Position numbers and translations under genes: made by a program. This document shows positions 1 through 7,403 of a stretch of 64,000 nt of DNA, in pieces. The notes below the pieces were generated by a model. That model saw only the letters and a program-made list of their open reading frames with translations, ran no database searches and was not told where the DNA came from. This DNA comes from CALOCY01 sp942491975 (lineage in GTDB: Bacteria > Bacteroidota > Bacteroidia > Bacteroidales > Prolixibacteraceae). The DNA lies in contig CALOCY010000004.1 of assembly GCA_942491975.1 (NCBI GenBank), positions 744,001 to 808,000 of the forward strand, written 5' to 3'. Position 1 is the stretch's first letter; each line of letters starts with the position of its first letter.

Positions 1-92
1 GAAAACTGGAATCGAAGGATCAATTTGGTAAGGTTGATACAGAAGCAGAGGAAAGGGTTGATGCTATAATGAAAGAGATTATAGGAGAGTAA
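1..92 (+). CDS. C-terminal end of an unidentified protein (partial)
   Basis: An open frame enters from the left edge (first complete codon at base 3) and stops at TAA 90-92. It gives 29 charged residues ending in KEIIGE. The composition (Glu/Lys-rich, probably helical) and the terminator directly behind it support a real gene end. The fragment is too short to assign to a family. Confidence 0.6.
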   Translation, partial: KLESKDQFGKVDTEAEERVDAIMKEIIGE

Positions 93-120
93 TTTACAAC
101 GCCATGCTTATCGATATATT

Positions 121-156
121 AAAAATTCGCCCATAAGGCGGATTTTTGTTTTTTAT
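121..156 (+). terminator. Rho-independent terminator of the left-edge gene
   Basis: An 11 bp stem (121-131 with 137-147, one G-T wobble, loop CATAA) is followed by a T-rich run ending near 155. It sits 29 bp after the stop codon of the partial gene. Confidence 0.85.
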
Positions 157-415
157 AACAAAGAATTTTCTACTTTTGCATCTCGAAAAATAACCTGCTT
201 TGTGCATTGTAGTTATAACGTGAATGTCAGAATAAACCATATAAACAGAGGGAATAACTGTGAAAATTAACGAATGAAGTTGAATTGTTTGTTTTTCTCT
301 CTTTTTATAAACATCTTTAAATGCGCTATTTAGAGAGGTTTTACCCTCTGAATACGAAAAAAATAAAAAAAATTAGAATTTGGGGTAACCTTTTGGTCAA
401 ATTCGGTATTAACAG
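145..415 (+). promoter_or_regulatory. Leader region of the sigma operon with a possible housekeeping promoter
   Basis: No gene is seen in this interval. TTTG at 145-148 and TACTTTTG at 171-178 resemble the Bacteroidota -33 (TTTG) and -7 (TAnnTTTG) boxes, but the 22 bp spacer is slightly long. A weak hairpin (AGAGG/CCTCT) lies near 331-348. The last 40 bases hold the element shared with the peptide gene, listed separately. Confidence 0.35.
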
Positions 416-418
416 GTG
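382..418 (+). promoter_or_regulatory. Element A, copy 1: candidate promoter read by the adjacent ECF sigma factor
   Basis: The stretch from GGGGTAAC to the start region of the sigma gene matches, ungapped, the stretch at 5742-5778: about 30 of 40 positions are identical when one or two flanking bases are counted. The conserved blocks are TGGGGT-AC, TTTT, CGG-ATTAAC and GGTG. The block order suits a two-box ECF promoter. Its position in front of both the sigma gene and the small peptide gene suggests autoregulation. Confidence 0.6.
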
Positions 419-1012
419 AAGAAGATGGTTAATTATACAAAAGAGGAGCTCCTCAACGGAATCCTTAAAAATGACAACTTAGTACTACAGTACATTTATA
501 AGAGTTATTTCTACAAGGTCAATTTCTATATCCGTAAAAATAGTGGAAACGATGATGATGCCCATGATATATTTCAGGAGGCAATAATCGTCATTTATCG
601 TAAGCTTAAAGATAATAAGCTACAGATCACAGGTTGTACGCTGGAAACGTACCTCTTTGCTGTATGTAAAATGCTTTGGTTGAAGCAATTGGAATCACGC
701 AGAAATGAACAGCTTGATTTTTATGACAATCAAGAACAGTTTGAAGATGTTGATACCGAAGACTTGCAGGAGGTAATAGAGAAGAATGAGCGCTACAAGC
801 TGTACCAGAAACACTTTAAAAACCTGGGGAAAGATTGTCAGAAGATATTGCAATTGTATTTTGACAAGGTTCCACTCAGGCAGGTTGCCCAGATTATGGG
901 ATACAAAAGTGAGATGTACGCTAAAAAGCGAAAATATAAGTGTAAAGAGTATCTGGTAAAAAGCATTAAACAGGATTTAGAATACAAAAATCAAATCGAA
1001 GATGGCACGTAA
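416..1012 (+). CDS. ECF-type sigma-70 family RNA polymerase sigma factor
   Basis: A 198-residue protein with region sigma2 at about residues 26-70 (motif DDAHDIFQEA) and a sigma4 helix-turn-helix at about 137-185 (LPLRQVAQIMGY-like segment). This is the two-domain layout of ECF sigma factors. The first possible codon is GTG at 416, and an ATG at 425 giving MVNYTKEELL is equally likely. The gene overlaps the next one by 11 bp (ATGGCACGTAA), so the two are probably translationally coupled. Partner: the membrane anti-sigma-like protein encoded immediately downstream. Inference: it directs transcription from the shared element found before itself and before the peptide gene at 5826. The stimulus is unknown. 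Confidence 0.9.
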   Translation: MKKMVNYTKEELLNGILKNDNLVLQYIYKSYFYKVNFYIRKNSGNDDDAHDIFQEAIIVIYRKLKDNKLQITGCTLETYLFAVCKMLWLKQLESRRNEQLDFYDNQEQFEDVDTEDLQEVIEKNERYKLYQKHFKNLGKDCQKILQLYFDKVPLRQVAQIMGYKSEMYAKKRKYKCKEYLVKSIKQDLEYKNQIEDGT

Positions 1013-2516
1013 TAACGAATATTTCGAATTAGTTGACAAGTACCTGAACCAGGAGTTGAAAGGTCAGCAACTAGATGACTTTATAGCCCAGCTTAGAAAA
1101 GATGAAGAGCTGGCAAAAGAAGTCAGGCTGCAAATAGAAGTAGCAGAGGCAGTTGCAGAAACAGACGTCATGAAACTGAGAGCGTCTTTAAAAGAACTCG
1201 GAAGTCAGGAAACCCTCCACAACGAGGAAGTCGAATTCGAAGAAGAATATTCGTTTGGTCTTGCTGAAGAAATTTCCTACTTGGAGGAGATCCGCAACTC
1301 TTTCAACAATCTTGACATAGAAGAGATAGACGATTCTATGCATAAGATCCACATCAATCAACACCAGAAAGCTTCTAACGAAACAGTTCATGAGGTATAC
1401 CGTAAAGATTACGAAGCCAATGCCGGTTTTGATGAAGAAAACAACCTTTCATCGGAAGATGAAAGATTATTCACTGAAATTGGTGAAGCCATCAGTGAAA
1501 GGGATATTACCGAACTACGTGCCTCATTAGGTAATATCGCTACAAGTCTGCCAAAACATCAATTCGAAACCGACGATATAGAACAATATATTGATGGAGA
1601 AATGAATGCCGGTCAGCTTAAGGCATTCGAAGCTGAACTGGAAAGCAATTTTGGATTGATCGAAGATGTTGAATTACATACCGAAATCAATGAATCTATT
1701 GGCGAAAGCGACATAATGGGGTTACGTGCTGTACTTGATGAAATAAGGCACACTGGAAATTCTACAGATCGCTCGTCACAAGAGATAGAGCAGTATATTG
1801 AAGGTGAATTAAGCGAAGAGATGGTTGCATCATTCGAAGAAGAGCTTAACTTCAATCCTGATCTTGCTACCGAAGTTAGGTTGCAAAAAGAGGTTAATGA
1901 AGCCATTGCCGAAAGTGATGTGATGGACTTGCGTGCCAGTCTCAACCAAATCCGAAAAGAAAAAGAGGAGGATCAGGAAGAGCGGAAGGTCGCTTCACTG
2001 CCCAAAATACGAAAAATATGGGCTACTGTGGCAGCATGCGCAGTACTTGCGCTCGGTATAGCCGGAATACTTCACCTGATGAATCGAAGCTCAGAAGGCG
2101 ACATTTACGCCCAAAATTACACCAAATATGAAATTGCGGGGGTAGTGCGTTCAAACAGCCTTGATGTCGATAATGCCTTTAAAATGGCCCTTAACAGGTA
2201 CAATAAAGCTGAATACAATGAAGCAGCCCTGTTATTTGAAAGCCTGTTACAAAATAACCCGGTTGATCCATCCGGGAACTTTTATGCCGGTGTGACATAC
2301 CAGGAGATGAAAGAATATGATAAAGCAATACAACGTTTTGAGATGGTATTGCGCGACGAGGATAACCTCTTTATTCAGCAGGCACAGTGGTACATTGGTC
2401 TTTGCTACCTAGAAACCAACCAGCGCAGGAAAGCTATTGAGTACCTTGAGCAGCTTGCTAACAGCGAAAGCTACTACAGAAAGAAAGCGAAGAAAATCGT
2501 AAAAATATTGAGATAA
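1002..2516 (+). CDS. Membrane anti-sigma-like protein: four repeated cytoplasmic modules, one membrane segment, periplasmic TPR
   Basis: 504 residues. The cytoplasmic half contains repeated acidic modules, each with a xxxYLxGEL-like helix start and ending in a (D/E)-x-D-(I/V)-M-x-LRA-x-L signature. Clear copies lie at about 7-67, 192-248 and 261-317, with a degenerate copy around 84-180. One membrane segment follows (about 338-360). The C-terminal part (about 385-504) holds TPR-type helices and would lie in the periplasm. A sigma gene overlapping directly upstream, plus cytoplasmic modules resembling anti-sigma domains, suggests it holds the sigma factor at the membrane. No zinc-binding Cys/His cluster is seen, so a ZAS domain is not claimed. 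The repeat number is unusual. Role is inferred from context and architecture. Confidence 0.75.
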   Translation: MARNNEYFELVDKYLNQELKGQQLDDFIAQLRKDEELAKEVRLQIEVAEAVAETDVMKLRASLKELGSQETLHNEEVEFEEEYSFGLAEEISYLEEIRNSFNNLDIEEIDDSMHKIHINQHQKASNETVHEVYRKDYEANAGFDEENNLSSEDERLFTEIGEAISERDITELRASLGNIATSLPKHQFETDDIEQYIDGEMNAGQLKAFEAELESNFGLIEDVELHTEINESIGESDIMGLRAVLDEIRHTGNSTDRSSQEIEQYIEGELSEEMVASFEEELNFNPDLATEVRLQKEVNEAIAESDVMDLRASLNQIRKEKEEDQEERKVASLPKIRKIWATVAACAVLALGIAGILHLMNRSSEGDIYAQNYTKYEIAGVVRSNSLDVDNAFKMALNRYNKAEYNEAALLFESLLQNNPVDPSGNFYAGVTYQEMKEYDKAIQRFEMVLRDEDNLFIQQAQWYIGLCYLETNQRRKAIEYLEQLANSESYYRKKAKKIVKILR

Positions 2517-2540
2517 ATAAAGATTCATACCAGATTCAAT

Positions 2541-2660
2541 TTTATTATCCCTTTTGCAAATAAAAGTTCTGACGTTACTGATTGTTTATTATCCCTTACA
2601 AGTTGATTTACAGTTAGAAGCGTTCTTAAAAACAAAAGATTCGTTTTAATTATCCTTACA
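2541..2660. repeat. Three imperfect copies of TTTATTATCCCTTACA
   Basis: Copies lie at 2541-2556 (TTTATTATCCCTTTTG), 2585-2600 and 2644-2660. The reverse complement (TGTAAGGGATAATTAAAA) occurs at 5778-5795, directly after element A before the peptide gene. The copies therefore frame the CHAT gene on both sides. The spacing is irregular (44 and 59 bp), so this is not a simple tandem array. They may be binding sites or remnants of duplicated leader DNA. Confidence 0.5.
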
Positions 2661-2746
2661 AATAATAGACGAAGCAGGTATTATTGCAAATTAAATTCTT
2701 ATACCTTAATTAATATTTAGTTCGACAAGAACAATTGTGCGTGTCG

Positions 2747-2770
2747 GGGTGGCTTTTGCCACCCTTTTTT
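2747..2770 (+). terminator. Terminator of the sigma/anti-sigma operon
   Basis: A 7 bp stem GGGTGGC/GCCACCC with loop TTTT is followed by six T. It lies 230 bp behind the stop of the anti-sigma-like gene. Confidence 0.85.
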
Positions 2771-2779
2771 AATTTAAAT

Positions 2780-2812
2780 AACTTTTCCAAAGTTTAAAAC
2801 TTTGGAAAAGTT
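2780..2812. terminator. Long palindrome between convergent genes, likely terminator of the CHAT gene
   Basis: AACTTTTCCAAAGT (2780-2793) pairs perfectly with ACTTTGGAAAAGTT (2799-2812), and the few central bases extend the palindrome. It lies just behind the minus-strand stop codon at 2831. Confidence 0.6.
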
Positions 2813-2830
2813 ACAACCCGGTTATTTCCA

Positions 2831-5704
2831 TTATTTCTTTCTTTTTAACAGGTCAGCAATCAACCATATAAGTAAAATAGAGATGATTATGATGAACGCA
2901 AGCACCTCATTGCCGTTGTAAAGTGGCGATTGGTTGCCTACTACAACGTAACTGAGCCAGAAATAGGGGTGTGCTTTAAACGGATCGGCATTTTCAAGGT
3001 GTTTCAGTTTGGCCATTCTGAGGGCTTCATCTTTTGATTTGCCTTTTTTCAGAAAACGGTAAAAATTCTTCATAATTATTGCACTCGATTTGTCATCAAC
3101 CTCCCATAAGGTCATTATCAGACTGGGGCAACCGGCATATAAAAATCCCCGGGCAAGGCTCATAACCCCTTCTCCTTTACGTAATTGCCCGGTTCCGGTG
3201 TTGCAGGCACTTAACACGGCCATTCGGGCATTTAATTTCATGTTGTAAATCTCCTGCGTATTGAGCAGGTTGTCCTCGGTGCTGTCCATGCTGTTGGTAA
3301 ACACCAATTTACTAAACATAGGTATGCTGTCATTTATCACCGTGTGCATTGCCAAATGCAATATGTCGTATTCGGGTGCTAATTTTTTGAAATCTTTTTC
3401 CAATGCATTATTGGCATTCAAAACATCAGATTTTACCTGCGATGAAATCTCTTTTATTTCATTGTTTGCCCCTGATAATGGGAATAATGATGCCCATATG
3501 CTTTGCCTGTCATCTTCTTTTTCCGGGTTGTATTCGGGTACTACGGCAAGCAAATCGCGAGGGGCTTGTTGTTTGTTTTTAAAGTACTCAAACAACAGCG
3601 TTGCAGAGTACGAATAGCTAAATGCATAATCTTTTATAAGATAATTTAATGAATGAAAATCCATACGTGTAGTATCCGGTTTTTTACTGATAAGGGCATC
3701 AAAAGGGATGTAGGCAAGCTTATCATCGGGGATAACGGTAATCTCCTTCCCTTTAATATATTTTGCTACAGGGGCTATCAGTTGCTTATAGAGGCGGTGT
3801 GCCGCAACAGCATACTCTGCATACTGGTTTTTTCTGGTATTGTGTACATTGCTGTTGATCAGGAAGTTTTGGATATTCTCCACATCCTGGGCAAACGTGT
3901 GGTCAATGGGTAATGAATGCAGTACAGCTTCCTTTTTGGTAATTACAAAACAGGTCAAAAAGCCTTGTTGTATAGTATCAACAGGGGCATTAATGGCGTA
4001 CTCTAAAATAGCCTGGCGTGAATTGATGTTGTTTTGGATATCTTTAATGTTGATTACCTCATTTTTGTATTTGAAGGCGTGGTATTTCGGATAAGTCTCT
4101 TCAAAATGACGCGTAAGCTCTTCATGCAATTTATCAAGGCGAAAAACTTCGGAACCCCAAAGCTCCAGCTTTTCGGTATCAGGTGCCGTATGTTGTGATT
4201 CATTGAAAATCTGTTCGTGGAAAAAGGCCAGTTCCTGTTTTATCTCCTCTTCCTGTGACAACAATGAATCAGGGATGCCTCCAAAAGCTTTCGCCTCAAT
4301 GTCGCGTACAGCCGAAAGGAACATGGCCGATTTACTCTTTTCGGCATACTCAAAGGCGGACTGGAGATACCGGTTATCTGAAGTGTAGTCATAGAGGATG
4401 TTGGAAATTTCAATTGCATTGAGATAGGTTGGCAGCTCATTCTCGGCCAAAAACAGTTTGCTTTCTGCCGAAAGAAAGCCTGTGCGCAGGGTGTGGATCA
4501 GTTGGGTGCTTAACGTATAGTTCTCCAGGCTTTTTTGGTAATAGGCAATACTTTTTTTAGAATCTTTATCTGATTGCAATTCAGCTAATTCACTAAAGGC
4601 GATGGCTTTGTACTTTACTTTTTTAAGTAATTCTGTGGAAGAGAGTGCATTATCGACAGGGGGATTTTTTAGTGGATCAGGATTGTCAAAATTAATTGAT
4701 ACGGCAACCACTGCTTTTTGAAGATAAGCCAGTGCGGCGTACAGGTTTTTGATCCGTTGCTGTTCAAGGCTACGTGTCGAATTGCCATTGACATTGAGCT
4801 GAAGAAAGTAAATTCCGTAATTGCCATAAAGTCTTCCAAGGTTAGAAGAGCTGGAGTAATGTTGTGTGAGAATGGTAATAGCCGAATCAAGCAGTGCAGG
4901 TACCTGTTCCAAACGGTTTTGAGCAATTAATGCATTGGCGTAATTATTGTATGCCAATGCCAGATTGGGATAAAAGAAAGGACTTTCTTTTTGTTGTGAA
5001 GAGGACTTAATCTCTTTTTGGAAATAGCAGTTAGCCTTTGTATACTCTTGCAATCCCATATATATCTCGCTTAAGTAGTCATAAAAATCTATCTCATTTA
5101 AGTGCTCTGATTTTAGGAGATTGTATATTTGTTCATGGGCTTCCCGGAATTTTTTCTGTTTAATTAAAACAGAAATAAGACTCTCTTTGGTTAAGCGAAT
5201 TTTATCGTAATAGGAAGCAGAGTCCTTAGTGAACAACTCAATGGCTTGTTGATAATAACTGTACGCACTGGTGAAATCCTCTTTTTCCCCCAGTACTCTT
5301 CCAATATTTTGATAAATTCGCCCAATGCCGGGATAATCATTTCCATAATGTTGAATGGCTGTTTGCTCAGCGGTTTGTAGCAGTGCTAATGCATGGTTCA
5401 GTTTTCCCTGTAATCGATAGTTGTTGGCTAAATTGAGCAATGGCGAAGTATTTTGTATACAGTTGGTACCGTACACTTTTTCGCGCAAAGCGATACATTG
5501 CTGCAGTACCCTGTTTGAACCCAGAAAATCACCTTTTTGATATAAATCTCCTGCTTTACGGAAAAAACCGGATGCTTGTCGGATCAATACACTGTCGGCT
5601 GCACTGTGTTGTGCCACCAGCAGTTGACCCGAAAAAAAGGAAAACAGGCAACACCCCACTATTTTTAATACAAAAAAACGCACTTCTACTGTTTTGTAAA
5701 TCAA
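2831..5704 (-). CDS. TPR-CHAT domain protease, exported and anchored by a C-terminal membrane helix
   Basis: 957 residues. An N-terminal hydrophobic export signal (about 10-31, ending LLVAQ) precedes many TPR helices (about 40-450). A CHAT caspase-like domain follows at about 600-930. The catalytic dyad is visible: His787 in HLAMHTV and Cys834 in LSACNTGTG. A final membrane helix (about 932-951) ends in basic residues KRKK. The TPR and CHAT parts would therefore face the periplasm. No ATG start is present: the frame opens at TTG (5704), and a GTG codon at 5686 also gives a good signal peptide. It is divergent from the GG-leader peptide gene and convergent with the sigma operon. CHAT proteases are known to process specific partners, including gasdermins and Csx30-like proteins. 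The target here is unknown; the peptide or the anti-sigma protein are the obvious candidates. Confidence 0.9.
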   Translation of the reverse strand: MIYKTVEVRFFVLKIVGCCLFSFFSGQLLVAQHSAADSVLIRQASGFFRKAGDLYQKGDFLGSNRVLQQCIALREKVYGTNCIQNTSPLLNLANNYRLQGKLNHALALLQTAEQTAIQHYGNDYPGIGRIYQNIGRVLGEKEDFTSAYSYYQQAIELFTKDSASYYDKIRLTKESLISVLIKQKKFREAHEQIYNLLKSEHLNEIDFYDYLSEIYMGLQEYTKANCYFQKEIKSSSQQKESPFFYPNLALAYNNYANALIAQNRLEQVPALLDSAITILTQHYSSSSNLGRLYGNYGIYFLQLNVNGNSTRSLEQQRIKNLYAALAYLQKAVVAVSINFDNPDPLKNPPVDNALSSTELLKKVKYKAIAFSELAELQSDKDSKKSIAYYQKSLENYTLSTQLIHTLRTGFLSAESKLFLAENELPTYLNAIEISNILYDYTSDNRYLQSAFEYAEKSKSAMFLSAVRDIEAKAFGGIPDSLLSQEEEIKQELAFFHEQIFNESQHTAPDTEKLELWGSEVFRLDKLHEELTRHFEETYPKYHAFKYKNEVINIKDIQNNINSRQAILEYAINAPVDTIQQGFLTCFVITKKEAVLHSLPIDHTFAQDVENIQNFLINSNVHNTRKNQYAEYAVAAHRLYKQLIAPVAKYIKGKEITVIPDDKLAYIPFDALISKKPDTTRMDFHSLNYLIKDYAFSYSYSATLLFEYFKNKQQAPRDLLAVVPEYNPEKEDDRQSIWASLFPLSGANNEIKEISSQVKSDVLNANNALEKDFKKLAPEYDILHLAMHTVINDSIPMFSKLVFTNSMDSTEDNLLNTQEIYNMKLNARMAVLSACNTGTGQLRKGEGVMSLARGFLYAGCPSLIMTLWEVDDKSSAIIMKNFYRFLKKGKSKDEALRMAKLKHLENADPFKAHPYFWLSYVVVGNQSPLYNGNEVLAFIIIISILLIWLIADLLKRKK

Positions 5705-5741
5705 TTACTTCCGTATTTGGTAAAAAAAGTTTCAATGATAT

Positions 5742-5795
5742 GGGGTCACTTTTTTACCCAATCCGGAATTAACCGGTGTAAGGGATAATTAAAAA
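5742..5795 (+). promoter_or_regulatory. Element A, copy 2, plus a TGTAAGGGATAATTAAAA site before the peptide gene
   Basis: 5742-5778 is the second copy of the element found before the sigma gene, in the same orientation relative to the following gene. Directly behind it (5778-5795) is the inverse of the motif repeated three times near 2541-2660. The element ends 47 bp before the peptide start codon, leaving room for a transcription start and a short leader. Confidence 0.6.
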
Positions 5796-5825
5796 TGAAT
5801 CAATTAACACGTAAACGTTAAAGGT

Positions 5826-5963
5826 ATGAAAACTTTATTTGCAAACAAAACAGAAAATTTTTCATTTGAAGTACTGACTGCAACTGAATTGAATGATGTA
5901 AAAGGTGGCACAGACAGAGGAACAAAAGAGCGGGGAGACCAATGGGAAAAAGATGATTTTTAG
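5826..5963 (+). CDS. Small peptide with double-glycine leader (45 residues)
   Basis: ATG at 5826 opens a 45-codon frame. The N-terminal half ends in a leader-type motif LTATELNDVKGG, with Leu and acidic residues at the spacing typical of double-glycine leaders in bacteriocin and Bacteroidota natural-product precursors. The predicted core after GG is 17 residues and strongly charged (TDRGTKERGD..., ending WEKDDF), with no Cys. A weak AAAGG lies just before the start. The gene is preceded by element A and divergent from the CHAT protease. No GG-peptidase ABC transporter is in the window. Inference: a secreted signal or effector peptide belonging to the sigma/CHAT module. Its short length means the call rests on the motif and context. 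Confidence 0.7.
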   Translation: MKTLFANKTENFSFEVLTATELNDVKGGTDRGTKERGDQWEKDDF

Positions 5964-6178
5964 TTCTTGGGGATAATAGAATTTGATCGATAAACATTAC
6001 ATAAATTTTCTTAAATAACCATAAGAATATTTATAGTTGAAAACAAAGAGATTGTTGTCAGTTTTGTAAAATTAACCTTCTTCAAAACGTTCTGATATAG
6101 AATTGACCACTCTTATTTTTAGGTGTAAATATCATTAGAAGTTGAAAGATAATTTATGGTTAATGAAAGCCGAATGGT

Positions 6179-7321
6179 TTATTGATTATGTTTCTTAGAA
6201 CCTTGATAGAGTTCATAGTTTCTGAATTGGCACGGAAGTGCACCATTAAATAGTTTAATTTTTCGTGAAGGCTTTAAGCCAATCTGATTAAAACATTCAT
6301 TCGTATAGCTGAGAATCCACGCAGAGTGTCCATGATACTGATGTTTTAGGCGTTCACCAATCATTTGATAGGTTGCCATAATTGTTTCAGGTTTCAGGCG
6401 TTCACCATAAGGTGGGTTCATCATTAGAGTTCCATTATGGGTAGCTACATTCAGCTGTGCAAAATCCGATACATTAAATTCAATCAATTGATGAACGAAT
6501 GCATTTTTTGCATTTTGTTTGGCGATGTTTATGTTCCGGTCAAGTATGTCGGAGGCATAAATTTTGCATTTTAAGGGCTTTTCAACGTATTCCTCGGAAA
6601 TATCAATCAATAGTTGATTGTCAAAATCTTTCCATTTTTCAAATGCAAATTTTTGACGAAAAATGCCTGGAGGTATGTTTGTCGCAATCAATGCCGCTTC
6701 AATAGGAATAGTTCCCGACCCGCACATGGGATCAATAAAATCGGTATCGCCACTCCATCCACTGAGTAAAATCATACCTGCTGCAAGCACTTCGCTTAAC
6801 GGTGCTTCGTTTTGATCGGTTTTATATCCCCGCTTGTGTAACGATTCACCTGAACTGTCGAGCGAAATAGTACACCTGTTTTCAGAAATATGCAGATTAA
6901 TGATAATATCCGGGTTATCGGGATCAACCGATGGCCTTTCCCCTGTTTTTTTACGAAAAAAATCGGCAATAGCATCTTTCAACCGTAGTGAAGCGAACAT
7001 AGAGTTTTTGAACAGTTTGCCATTAACTGTACTTTTTATCACAAATGTTGAGTGGGCATCAAGGTGATTGCTCCAGTCGTATTGCATGGCCTTTTCATAA
7101 AGCTCATCAGCACTGTCGATACGAAAACGGGTAAGTTGTTTGAGTATACGAAGGGCGGTACGGCAATAAAAATTAGATTTGTACAATACCTGTTTATCCC
7201 CATTAAAATATACAGCACGCTTCCCGTGCTTTACATTTTGTGCACCAATTGTTTCAAGCTCTTTGGCCAACACCTCTTCAAGGCCGGCAAATGTTTTGGC
7301 TGTAAGGATGTATGTTTCCAT
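6179..7321 (-). CDS. THUMP-domain SAM-dependent RNA methyltransferase (RlmL N-terminal/YpsC type)
   Basis: 380 residues. An N-terminal ferredoxin-like/THUMP RNA-binding region (about 1-165) is followed by a Rossmann methyltransferase domain. It has the SAM loop DPMCGSGTIPIEA and the base-amino methyltransferase motif NPPYGERL. The size and order match the COG0116 family that makes m2G in 23S rRNA (equivalent to the G2445-modifying half of E. coli RlmL). The start at ATG 7321 gives the conserved METYILTA opening. It stands alone between a small-peptide locus and an S41 protease gene and has a terminator of the upstream gene before it. Confidence 0.9.
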   Translation of the reverse strand: METYILTAKTFAGLEEVLAKELETIGAQNVKHGKRAVYFNGDKQVLYKSNFYCRTALRILKQLTRFRIDSADELYEKAMQYDWSNHLDAHSTFVIKSTVNGKLFKNSMFASLRLKDAIADFFRKKTGERPSVDPDNPDIIINLHISENRCTISLDSSGESLHKRGYKTDQNEAPLSEVLAAGMILLSGWSGDTDFIDPMCGSGTIPIEAALIATNIPPGIFRQKFAFEKWKDFDNQLLIDISEEYVEKPLKCKIYASDILDRNINIAKQNAKNAFVHQLIEFNVSDFAQLNVATHNGTLMMNPPYGERLKPETIMATYQMIGERLKHQYHGHSAWILSYTNECFNQIGLKPSRKIKLFNGALPCQFRNYELYQGSKKHNQ

Positions 7322-7351
7322 GGTGTTTTTTCGTTTTAAATTATCAAATAC

Positions 7352-7377
7352 AAAAAAAACGAAGCGTATAATCTTCG
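7352..7377 (-). terminator. Terminator of the S41 protease gene
   Basis: Read on the minus strand: CGAAG stem, 8-base loop, CTTCG (7360-7364 with 7373-7377), then eight T. It lies 27 bp behind the S41 stop codon. Confidence 0.8.
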
Positions 7378-7403
7378 GAGTTATTGATTATAAGTTTATT
7401 GGA

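Noticed and set aside
1613..1945. Minus-strand Ser-rich frame inside the anti-sigma-like gene
   Set aside because: Shadow of an acidic repetitive gene in another frame.
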